From positions 496,001 to 560,000 of the forward strand of contig JACONQ010000008.1 in the NCBI GenBank assembly GCA_014281115.1: a stretch of DNA of 64,000 bases. Direction: 5' to 3'. Position 1 is the stretch's first letter; each line of letters opens with the position of its first letter. The position numbers were made by a program, and so were the translations under genes. This stretch comes from Laburnicola sp. R22_1. Lineage: Eukaryota > Ascomycota > Dothideomycetes > Pleosporales > Didymosphaeriaceae. Positions 44,395 to 54,595 of this stretch are shown here, piece by piece. The notes under the pieces are model-generated. The model had not been told where the DNA came from. It saw only the letters and a list, made by a program, of their open reading frames with translations, and did not search any database.

Positions 44395-46389
44395 ATGCCA
44401 ACTGAGCCTGTGGGCTGCCGAGACGAACAACCAACGCTGGAACCGGTGCACACGTCGTCGTTGATGCCGGAAGAGACCACGACAGAGGAACCTAATGGCT
44501 CCGCTGTGGCCAGTACGACGCCATCCAAGACCGCAGACCGTAGCAAGACCGCCAGCAGGTCAAAGTCAAAGGACAGGGGCCCACCCGCGCCCGCTTCCGA
44601 GGGCTCGACGAAAACTCCAAAGAAGCGTAGAAAGGTCAATCATGGTAAGGCCGCCATGTCGTGTATCCTCAATACTGTCAATGGCCTTGCTGACCCTGAA
44701 TGCTCATGCTAGCGTGCATCTACTGCAGACGTTCGGTGAGCCGCAGGCCCTCCCGACTTCCGATACATCATACATCCTGTTTCGTATCCTCCAAGACATT
44801 TGACAGGATCTGCTAACCCCGTCGTGATCAGCACATGACATGTGACCTGGTAAGTGCGTCCCATGCCCTGCTTTCTACCTTTAGACTGACGGCCTTGACT
44901 GGATAGGAACGACCATGCACGCGGTGTATCAAGAGAAATATTGGACACCTCTGTCACGATGAGCCACGCGAAGGCGTCAAGAAGGCCAAAACGGACCCTG
45001 AAAGCGCCAATGGCGACAAAGACAGCTCCAAGCACGAGGCAGCACCAGCCGAAGGCGTCGTCGATCCCGTCACCCAACAGACCAAACCCCCAGAGGCAGG
45101 GCTTGACCTTGCGCCGCCTTCTGTTCCGCCTGATAGAGGCGCCAGCACAGCACTGATTGCCCAGCCTACCCCCGTATCTGCACCGCAGCTGCCGGCTCTG
45201 ACCTCTCAGAGTCCGTCTCGTAAGTTACACAGTCTTCCAGCGCTGAGCAAGCTCAATACTGAACTATCGTCAAGTTGTGAACTTCAATGACTGGAATTCG
45301 TTGTCCAACCAGGACATGCATCAGTTCCACCCTTCATATATGTTCAATACGTCCGAGATCAGCAACGAGTACAATCTACTCAACGATTTCCTCAACGCCA
45401 GCCTCATGGATGACGGCAACTTGTACGGGGGTGGTGATTTTCACCAGTTGTTCTCCGATGCTTCTTTGATGGACCCTATGGGTACTCTTACCAGCAACAC
45501 GCCTTTCAACCCGACTGCATCGAGTAGCGCACAATTGCTGCCGCCTCCTGCCCAAACCGCTGCCGGTAGCTCAATTCAGAGACCCTCGAGCGGCTTTCCG
45601 TTGGATAAAGCAAGAGAGAGATACTACATGACGGCTGCCGACCCTGCCGGCACTGATAGCCCTGAAGAACGAATGAACAAGTTGCTCAAGGCCAAGATGG
45701 ATGCCGGCCTGTTGAAGCCGTTCAATTACGTCAAAGGCTACGCGCGGCTCAATCAATACATGGAGCAGAACCTGCATTCCATCTCACGCGTACGCATACT
45801 ACGACAACTGGACAGATTCAGGCCGAAGTTTCGCGAGCGTGTACAGTCCTCCACGGATGTGGACCTTGTACGCATCGAGATGTGGTTTGACAGGAGTCTG
45901 ATGGAGTACGACCGTGTCTTTGCCAGTATGGCCATCCCGGCGTGTTGCTGGCGAAGAACTGGCGAGATCTACCGAGGCAACAAGGAGATGGCGAGGTTGA
46001 TCCACGTCCCGATGTCGAAACTGCGAGACGTAAGTCACTTTGAAGTGCTAAACCGGAAGAAGCACTGACTTTCACAGGGTAATATCGCGCTCCACGAGAT
46101 TTTAGCCGAGCCTTCGTTAGTTTCATACTGGGAGAAGTTCGGTGCTATCGCGTTCGACAACAACCAGAAAGCCATCCTGACTAGCTGCTCGCTCAAGAAC
46201 CCGGACCCCAATTCGAAGGATCCCGAGATCAAGTGCTGCTTCTCATTCACAGTTAAGCGTGACACGCTCAATATGTAAGCTGTTCTATATTTGAGTTTAT
46301 ATAACTTCTGACACGCCAGCAGTCCTTCCCTGATCGTAGGCAATTTCTTGCCCATCCTAGACCCGACGCCTACAACGGCTACTTCATAG
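44395..46389 (+). CDS. acuK: Gluconeogenesis transcription activator AcuK/ERT1 type (Zn2Cys6)
   Basis: Activates gluconeogenic and non-fermentable-carbon genes in ascomycetes. Seven exons: 44395-44644, 44713-44735, 44832-44849, 44907-45219, 45275-46029, 46078-46274 and 46323-46389, in phase to 540 residues. The zinc cluster CX2CX6CX5CX2CX8C (C85, C88, C95, C101, C104, C113) is spread over three exons, two of them only 23 and 18 nt. A nuclear-localisation-like KKRRKVNH precedes it. The long conserved C-terminal region ('NYVKGYARLNQYMEQN', 'LRQLDRFRPKFRERVQS', 'MEYDRVFASMAIPACCWRRTGEIYRGNKEM', 'YWEKFGAIAFDN') is a PAS-like domain typical of AcuK. A start at 44464 is also possible. Confidence 0.9.
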
Positions 46390-46814
46390 CCCCCATTAGT
46401 ATCTGTACAACGTATGGGCGGTATATCTATACAAGTACTGGGCACGGAAGAGCGTGATGAGTAATGGTAATGCAAATTTCCGGACACAATGATACTTCTA
46501 AATGTTTTTCATTCTGCATGTTAGGAGTATAGGATGACAGAGTGTCAATATGGGACGGTAATGGTTTTATATGCAATGCACGCTGCAGTGCATAGAGTCT
46601 GGACGCTGAGATTGGAATACAATGCTCGCTTTGCCATTCTTCAATACATACGTTTTCTTCAATTTTCTTTCCTCTGGTGTCCGCATCATGAGCTGCACCG
46701 CGACTGCCTTGGCTGGTTGAGCTAGGAGGGAAGCCGCGACCGCTTTCGGTGCACTTTTCTCATAATCCTCATCTACGCTCTCCACAGCCCGCATCACCTT
46801 CACGTATCCTAGCA
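46390..46814. other. Intergenic gap before SPO22
   Basis: 425 bases: 3' UTR of the regulator and promoter of the meiotic gene. I see no recognised meiosis-type upstream element. Confidence 0.5.
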
Positions 46815-49800
46815 ATGGCGCCATCTCAGCTCACAGCTCGAACACTGGAGCGTGAGAAAAAGGTCAAGTCGGTATGCGGTCAGTACTGCCCCCAGCGCGT
46901 TCCCTAGAAAGCACACTCACGCTCCATAGCCTTCGCCTCGAGCCTTGCAGACCGCTTCAATGCATCGCGCGATACGACCCTCGTCGATGACCTGCGGGCA
47001 CAGATTTGGATTCTCCCGCTACAGGCATCGTCGGCGGTAGCAGCGAAACAGGACGAGCTAGACAAGCTCGGGACGGAGTTATGGAACCTCTCGACCCACT
47101 TGCGACGTGACGGGGCGCAACCGAAGGATAAAAACAAAGAGGAAATGACACGCAAGGATCGTGCGCTGTGCTTGCTGCGCGTCTTCTCGTTTCTACTACT
47201 CGACTCTGCGAGTTGGCAGGGGACAAAGGGCCACGAACGCAAGAGCTGTATTCGGCTGATGAAGGTTGCGTTGAAAGCTGCGAAAGTATGTATTGAGGGT
47301 AAAGAGGTGGAAGGTGCGACAAAAGTCCTCGAGCGCGCGGCAGAATATCAGGAATTACTGAGCCAGGAAGCGAACCGCGATGGAGACAGTGAAGCTGAAT
47401 TGGGCGAGCGATTGCGCATCGAGTATTTCGCTCTGCGGACTGCTTTGGTGAGTACGATTCTTCCCCCTGCACTTAGACCTCTTTACGCTCCGAGACGCCG
47501 CTCGTCAGATATTTGGTGACTGACATTCTCTACAGGCATGGCGATCGGATCGAATGGATACTGCAGAGCACATGTTCACAAAATGCGGGCAGCTTACTAG
47601 TTTTCTCACGCCTTCGATTGCGGAGAACCTTGCAGATCTGCTGTATGAGATAGGGAAAGACTTGTTAGGCAAGCGGAACTACGAAGTCGCGATACGGTGG
47701 CTTGAGAGAGCGCACGATGTGCTCGTGGAGCAGAACTTGGAAATGTTGAGCGCTGAAGCTGGAGAGCTACGATTGAGCATTATGCAAAGCATCGGTTCGT
47801 TCCCCATGCGTGGCGCTGTGGAGGAAGCTGACAAAGAAGACAGTACAGGCATACATGAAGCTCAACAGTCCAGAAGCCCGGACGAAAGCATGGCATATGG
47901 TCAAGTTGTTGGAAGCGGTGGGTCACCTGAATACGTATGCTCTCAGTAACTCTACTCACAGTACGGCAGGATTACGAGGACAAGATGTCCGTATCATTAC
48001 TGAAGCTGGAGCTACTCTTCACCGAAAGCGTGGTATATTCGGATCAAGTTTATCTAGGTAAGTACATTACGTCTTCTGCGGAGTTGATGTTGATGTGCAT
48101 CAGTGCTGCATCGAATGATTCGATCTGTTGTCCTGAACGATCGCAATTTTAAGACGTAGGGTTCCTGGTTGGCGAGGAACACGACTTTGCACTAACAAAC
48201 CAACAGCATCATGCATCATATTCATACGCTCAAGGATCAAAAGTGAGCGCATAAAGCGGACTGATTATATTTTGCTAACATTCGTCAGCAATATCACTGC
48301 ATGCAAGCTGATTGATGAATTGATTGAGACTCGCCTGTTCAGAGAAGAAAAGGAGTCTTGGATTGAGAAGGCTGTGATTACTCGTGTCTGGATCTGCTGT
48401 ACCACTGTCATCACAGAGGGAGTTTTGAATCAAGTTCGCAATTTGTTTGACATGGTCATACAAAACGTCAAGGCTCCGTTTTCTGCACAGGCAACCCACG
48501 CCGCCCAGACTGTAAGTAATATGTGCTTGCTGGCAGCGCATCTACTGATACGTCACATGTAGCTCCTCTGGAAACAAGTGGAGGCTACTTTCAGCCAGGG
48601 ACAATATCAAGAAGCCGAAGCATGGTGCCAAGTCTGTCTCCATTCGTTGTTCGGAAAGGCAGGCGAGATCAACAAATCTAAGATTGCAAGGTCGTCCTTC
48701 CGAGTTATGCATGCAGGGTTCAGCACTCACACCTAACAGGAAGATGATTCTGTGCGCTCTTACACGACATGACTATGCAGCGGCTCGGGATACATTTTCC
48801 AAGATGTCTGAAACAGGCCGGGAAGATTGCGTGACGCGATATCTGATGTACAAAGTTGGGCTGCACGGTAACGATGCAGAGTTTGGTAAGCCTGTTTCTG
48901 CCGTGCTTGTTGCCAGCCCATTGACGGTCACAGCCGCGGAATGTCTAGATGCGATATGTCGGCAGTCATCGAAAGACACTACCCTGCTTTATGCTTGCGT
49001 AATGGAGGCACAGCAATCCGGAAATAAGAAGCAGGGGATATTAGCGCTGGAGAAGATGCTCGAGAAATACAACTACAGTGCGCCTGCAGAAGTGCATCTC
49101 CCTGCGCTATTGCGGTAAGTCCTCCGCTTCTAGAGTGCGTCACGTTCCTTATGCAGACGTAGAATGACAACAAGGCTTCTTATATCGGAACTTGTCAAGG
49201 ACAATGTACTCGACGTAGAGGTCTTCCAACAGGTTTGTAGGACTTTCGAAGCAGGTGTGTTAGTTCCATTTCCAACTGAGCTGAGTTGATCCAGAACAGG
49301 TTCTACACAGGCAAAGGCATCGCGCAGAAGACCCAGCAACCCTGGTCGTGAACAGTTCAATGCGGACGAATTTGAATGGTTCTCGAAGAACGCATACAAC
49401 TTGGCGATCAAGTATTGCGCCCAGGTCCACCCCAAGAACCTGGTGCAGCTGCTGAGTGCGTGTATCGAGGTAAGGGGCTTCGAGCGCTCGCCGTATCTCT
49501 CTGACTTGGTTCATAGTTTATCAAGCTTCTTGGGGAATGCGATGGTTCAAAGAACGACGATGATCTCTGCCTCCGTTTAATCTTCTGCAACTACCTGTCA
49601 ACTTGCGCCTTCGTTACGCTAGCTCGAGCAGAGGACAGCAAGCAGGACTGCGTATGTCCAATCTTCCGGATCCTCTCTTGGTGACTAACAAGCACAGATG
49701 CAATACTATCTGCAAGCCTCAAAGCACGGGAGAGAGTTTCGCAATCTGGAAACCAATTTGATTGACAAGCTCGGCGAATCTTCGAAGGCTGATATCATAG

Positions 49801-50591
49801 CGAAACACTTTCAGATTGTGAAACTAGAGCTTGAAGCTGCATTGAAGCGTGCGCAGTGGGATGAGTTGGACGAGCTGTTCAATCAGTGCTGGGAACACGG
49901 TGGCCCAAAGCACTACGAGACGCTCGCGGACCTGGTTCTTATAATTTATCCCTGCATGGCCAAGGCCAATGTGGACAGCAAGTACCAGAGTAGTACGTTT
50001 CACCGGAAAAGCTTGTACGGCACTAACATACTTGTAGGGGTTCTTAGCACGCTTCAAAAGATTATCAATATGAGCTGGAGACAGACGGGCAGCGACATCG
50101 TTAAAATGGCACGGTGGATTCGCTGCCTGTTCCAGCTATCCCTCACTTATGACGAAAACGTTAGCCTTAAATGCGTCGAGCACGCGGCTCAGGTTGCATC
50201 TTCGCGAAAAGGGGTAAATGTTGCTCCTTTCCGTTCCACAACTTCAGGTTTTAATCGTGCCCTTTCACAGGCACCGCTCTTGCACGCCGATTACGTGCCG
50301 AATACCCCTCCGCCGACCTCTTCTCCCATGCCGACGAGCTGCTTTGATGTAGTGGCAATGACTGACGACCATGATAAGGAACCGAATCACTATCCAGCTA
50401 CCGAGTTGGAGTGGCTCGCTACCACGAGCTTTAATCATGCTGTCGATTACTACGTGCAGGAGAACGATGCGAAGTGTAAGATTTGGGCAGAGAAAGCGCT
50501 GGCTTTGGCTGGGTGGGCGGAAGATGGGAATGAGCTGAGGAGTATGTTGATGGAGAAGTATAATGGGCTTGCTTGGGGGGATGAGGAGTGA
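46815..50591 (+). CDS. spo22: SPO22/ZIP4-type meiosis protein, 17 exons
   Basis: TPR-like scaffold of the meiotic synapsis/crossover (ZMM) machinery. Exons: 46815-46878, 46930-47447, 47536-47794, 47844-47917, 47970-48057, 48104-48155, 48207-48242, 48289-48511, 48563-48690, 48740-48885, 48934-49114, 49157-49254, 49300-49469, 49517-49651, 49698-49992, 50038-50213 and 50271-50591; they stay in phase to 987 residues. Family stretches recovered across splices include 'SVSLLKLELL', 'LHRMIRSVVLNDRNFKTIMHHIHTL' and, near the end, 'ELEWLATTSFNHAVDYY'. Repeated helical hairpins run throughout. Three introns keep an open frame. Some donors are weak (GTCAGT, GTTCGT, GTAGGG), so individual borders are less sure than the identity. 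Confidence 0.88.
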
Positions 50592-51019
50592 TGCTGGGTG
50601 GGCTGTTGTTCGCGGGGTATTTGTTGATTTGACTGGGATAGTTTGTGAGGTAGTGGAAGAGTGGACCTGCACTTCTGGCTGAGGAATGGAGTTGTGCGTT
50701 GGGACTAGATTAACGCAAATAGGGGGTGCTCAGATGTATCCTTCGCTCTAGGCAGAGATGGTCGTCGTATTCGGCATTCCCCGTCGGAAAAGGCTGTGAT
50801 TGGCCGGGTATCGCACTTTGTACGTATTGGGAATCCCGGCCTAGTGTCTTATACAAGAGACTAGGAATCCAACACCGATGTCCAGAAGTTGACTCTCTAC
50901 ATCTTCGTTTCCGTATGTCTGTCTAATTCTTTGCCTTTCTCTTTTACCTCCTGCTCCTCTCCTAGAAAGCGCAAGAGCTTTGCCGAGTCAGAAGGACCCG
51001 TAGACCCCAAAGACGGCAC
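50592..51019. other. Intergenic gap between spo22 and the acetyltransferase
   Basis: 428 bases in a tandem arrangement. Nothing recognised beyond presumed UTRs and promoter. Confidence 0.5.
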
Positions 51020-51979
51020 ATGATGAGCGGACACGATCCCATCGCCGACGCCAAAGCGCAGGAAGCGACGCGCAAGTTTGTGTTCCGCGATGCTACGACG
51101 GAGGATATCCCCGCGCTGCAGGTGATGATTGAAGAGTCGTTAAGGGGGCTGGGGAAGGGGTATTATAGCGAGGCGGAGCTGGATGGGTCGATTGGGTGGT
51201 TGTTTGGGCCGGATACGTTGCTGTTGAGTGTATGTTTTTTTTGTTATGGAAAATATTTCCCTTTTGCGTAATATTTTTTTTCGGGGGGGGTGGGGGGGGT
51301 TCTGTCCCGCTGCTTTGCCCATCCGGGGAGAGAAAAAAAAAACACTGACCTCACCCCACCCATCCCACAGGACCACACGTACTTCATCCTGCACCCGGCC
51401 AACTCGCCCTCAACCATCAGCGCATGCGGCGGCTGGTCGTTCCGCCGGACGCTGTACGGGGCGGACACGGCGCCGGGGCGGGTTCCTGAGGCGCGGGATC
51501 CAGGCCGCGGGGAGCGGGCGAGTATCCGCGCTATTTTTACGCATCCGGCGTGGGCGCGGAGGGGGTTGGGGACGATGATGATGAGGTTTTGTGAGGGGAG
51601 GGCGGGGGAGGCGGGGTTTACGGGGTTGGAGATGGGGGCGACGTTGAGTTAGTGTTTTTCTTTTCTTTTCTTTTTTTTGGGGAGTGGGGGTTATTTGGGG
51701 GCAGGAGGGGGGAGGAAGGGGGTTGTGGGTGCGCAATGCTGATCATGGTGATAGGTGGTGTGGCGCTTTATGAGAAGTGTGGGTATGTTAGGAGTGGGAA
51801 GGTGGATTGTGTGAGGTGAGTTTGAGTTTGCTTCTTCGTGGGGGATGAGATGAGGAGTGGAGATGTGGGAGAGAGTGGAGCTAACTTTTGGGGGATGGGG
51901 TAGGTGTCCGAATGGGGAGGGGATACAGATTGTGCATATGATTAAGGATTTGGCTGGTGGTAGTGGTGGAAGTGAATAG
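51020..51979 (+). CDS. GNAT-family N-acetyltransferase
   Basis: Exons 51020-51229, 51371-51647, 51755-51815 and 51904-51979 join in phase to 207 residues. The fold is visible as 'RKFVFRDATTEDIPALQVMIEES' (beta1-alpha1), 'ASIRAIFTHPAWARRGLGTMMM' with the acetyl-CoA pyrophosphate loop in the form RRGLGT (the Q/RxxGxG/A motif), and the family end 'GVALYEKCGYVRSGKVD'. Substrate unknown. Introns are unusual: the first (51230-51370) holds T- and G-homopolymers (eight G at 51283-51290 and 51292-51299), and the second has a weak GTTAGT donor. The last two exons are strongly G-rich. MSGHD at 51023 may be the real start. Confidence 0.85.
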
Positions 51980-52844
51980 GTGGGGGGAGGAGAGTCGAGC
52001 GAGAAATGGAGGAGGGAGGGTGAGGGGGTGGGGGTGTAGTATGTTGAGTACTTTGAGGGGAGTAGTGCTGTGGTACTTTGGTCGTGTGAATGTGAATGTG
52101 AATACGAGGATCAGTGCCTGTGTGTTGACCTGTGAAGTCGAGGATCAGTGGTGGTTATTTGAATATGTGAATACGGAGGCGGTGGTGTTATTTGGTGTCT
52201 ATTCAAATATGTGCTGGGTAGGTTGTGGGTATGACGGAAGTCATATGGAATGGTGACAATTTTCGGTGCCCAGATCGCTCATGCCACGTTGTCGTGCACT
52301 CATGAAGGGCTGTGAATGTATCCTGTAAGTCTCTCTTCACACTGCCGTGAGAATTTGTTACTTATTGCAGATCAAACGCATTATGTCAAGTAAGACACCA
52401 CCTCTTCACCCCCACCCCCCCTGAATCCTCAATCCCACATCTTCAAATACATTCAACAACTCCATCATGGAATATCCACGCGCCTTCCAGTACATGTCAC
52501 AACGCTGTAAGACACACGTCGTAGACTCGGTATTCCAAGCCCTCGTACCTACGTATATTATATATCAACAGACCCATTCCAGAATCTTGTATATAATCTT
52601 TTGTCCCCGAGAGCACACACGCACACAATTACAGTACTTAGCAAGCCTTATATCCACCAGAAGCAGAACCACCCTCCCCAAAAGAAAACCTCCTACCACT
52701 TCCTACCCACCCTCGCTCAGCAAATAAACAACCAAAACGAACGGTCGAATCTAACAAACTCATCGCGGTTTTATTTACCCAAGCAACTAAGCAACCCAGC
52801 CACCCATATCCTGAAATCAAACGAGGAACTCCATCAGGATCGAC
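51980..52844. other. Intergenic stretch
   Basis: About 865 bases. The first half is G/T-rich with repeated tgaatgtgaat-like words near 52088-52105; the second half is C/A-rich. No gene recognised. Confidence 0.5.
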
Positions 52845-53033
52845 ATGGCCATCACGCCGCCGTCCAACCCGATCGATTGCGCGTGGGTCTGCTGCTGCGG
52901 GGAGGTTATTGCAGGGGATAAGTATTTTTGTGGTGCGTGTGGGCATGTGCCGAGTGGGCAGTGTGGTGGGAATTGTAGTGGGAAGTGTCGTGGGGAGGCG
53001 GGGCTGTTAAGGGAGTTGAATGAGTTGTGGTGA
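52845..53033 (+). CDS. Possible small cysteine-rich protein (62 residues)
   Basis: An uninterrupted ATG-to-TGA frame with nine cysteines in its middle 37 residues (C12, C16, C17, C18, C29, C32, C40, C44, C48), one CxxC pair and several Gly. No signal peptide, so not a typical secreted effector; the spacing suggests metal binding. I do not recognise a family. The stretch is isolated and short, so it may be chance, but the cysteine density argues for checking it. Confidence 0.4.
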   Translation: MAITPPSNPIDCAWVCCCGEVIAGDKYFCGACGHVPSGQCGGNCSGKCRGEAGLLRELNELW

Positions 53034-54595
53034 GGGTGGGAGGGAGGAGTTGTGCTATGGGGGGTTGCGTGGTGAGTGAGGGATGGAAATCGAATGGATG
53101 GGAATGGTGCATCTTTCGCTTCGAGTGTTGAGGAGATGTTAGTCACTGTTTTTGTTTACTCAAGGAGAGAGTTGGTGAGCCTCTTGTCCCTGTATGTTAT
53201 TGTATAGTTGTTTTATGCATGGTCTTGATAGTATCCCATCGCCATGAAGATAGTCTTCTATCTTTGACGTGAGATATGCAGGAGCGACTCTCGTAAAGAC
53301 GCAATGTTTCTCGAGTGGAACGCTTGAAATGATAAACGTCCAGGGAGGAGAAATGAACCCATAAGCATGGTCCAAATCTACTTCTCGCTGATCAGTGTAC
53401 AACCGACAGCTGCACGGACCATGGTTGGAGTCCGGCTAAGTGGCAGGGGTACTCACAGTACATCGGGCGGAGCAACGTCAGCGTCGGCGATGTACATACA
53501 GGACACTAACGGGACCCATTTGCAGTGTGCGAGATGTTGGGAGGACGCGCAAAATTGGTAGGGGAGCGTAGACCTTGTGTGTGCCGCGCTGTTGTTGGAT
53601 GAAGAGCCGGCGTTTGGGGTTTATTTCGATTCGATGACTATAGATGAGAGCAGGGACCAATTTCAGCCGTCATTTCATGCGTCCAAGGTTGTTGTATTGT
53701 ACTGTAGTCTGAGGTAGGATCTCGTGCGTATGCATGTCGTGAGGTCGGTCTGTACACACTGGACAGTGACTTTGCAAACCCGTGCTGTGCTGACCAGGTA
53801 GTCCGCAGAGGCCGAGAGGTCGGCGGGCATACCACTACAACTCCAGGGTAAGACGGGCAACCACATTGGGTAATAGCTACAAGCCAGCGCGAGCAATTGC
53901 ACAGTCTGGAGAGACATTCCGGAGCAGGGCTGCGGCGTGCGAGGGAAGGAACCGCCCTTGCTGGCTGGTGTCCGCGTCAGCGGCTGGTGAATAGAGATTA
54001 TTCGCAGTGCGTGGAGAGATGGATGCTGCGTCGTTCCCGTAGGCATATTATATATTATATCGCCGGCAGTGAACAGAGCCGCCTCGTGTGCGTCATGGCA
54101 GAATACATGGGGAGAAAGGTCGACGGCAAGGCGAAGTGGCCGTCTTGCCGCTGTTTCACGCACGATCTGCGATGAAACGCATCTTGGGCGCGCACCTGCA
54201 GGGGAAGCGCAGTGCAGCGGACAAAGGAGCTCCCAGCTGGGCCACCCACAGCCACTCACTGCCCGTCCAGCGCGGGCGCTGAGTGACTAAGACGGGCGGA
54301 GTTGGAGAGGAGGCCGCCGTGTGGCTGCTCCTTCCGTTAGTTAGCGTAGCCTGCCACGGTCCCTGGCCTCGACCATCTATTCACGGCGCAATTAGTCCCC
54401 TCAGCAACCCCCGACCAGACGACCCCCGAATGCTCCATTAACACACGACCACGCCCGCTCCCTTCTGCTCCTTCCTTTCTCCTTGCAACGGCCGCCCGTC
54501 TGGACTCCTATACCTTTGATGCTGCATCGACTGCGGCCCTTTCTTCCCTTCCCAGCTTCCATTCAACCTGACCGCTTCGACGGCCCGCCAACGCC
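53034..54595. other. Intergenic region before the TBC RabGAP
   Basis: About 1.56 kb without a recognisable gene; presumably the promoter and leader of the RabGAP gene. Short overlapping frames on both strands lack domains. Confidence 0.5.
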
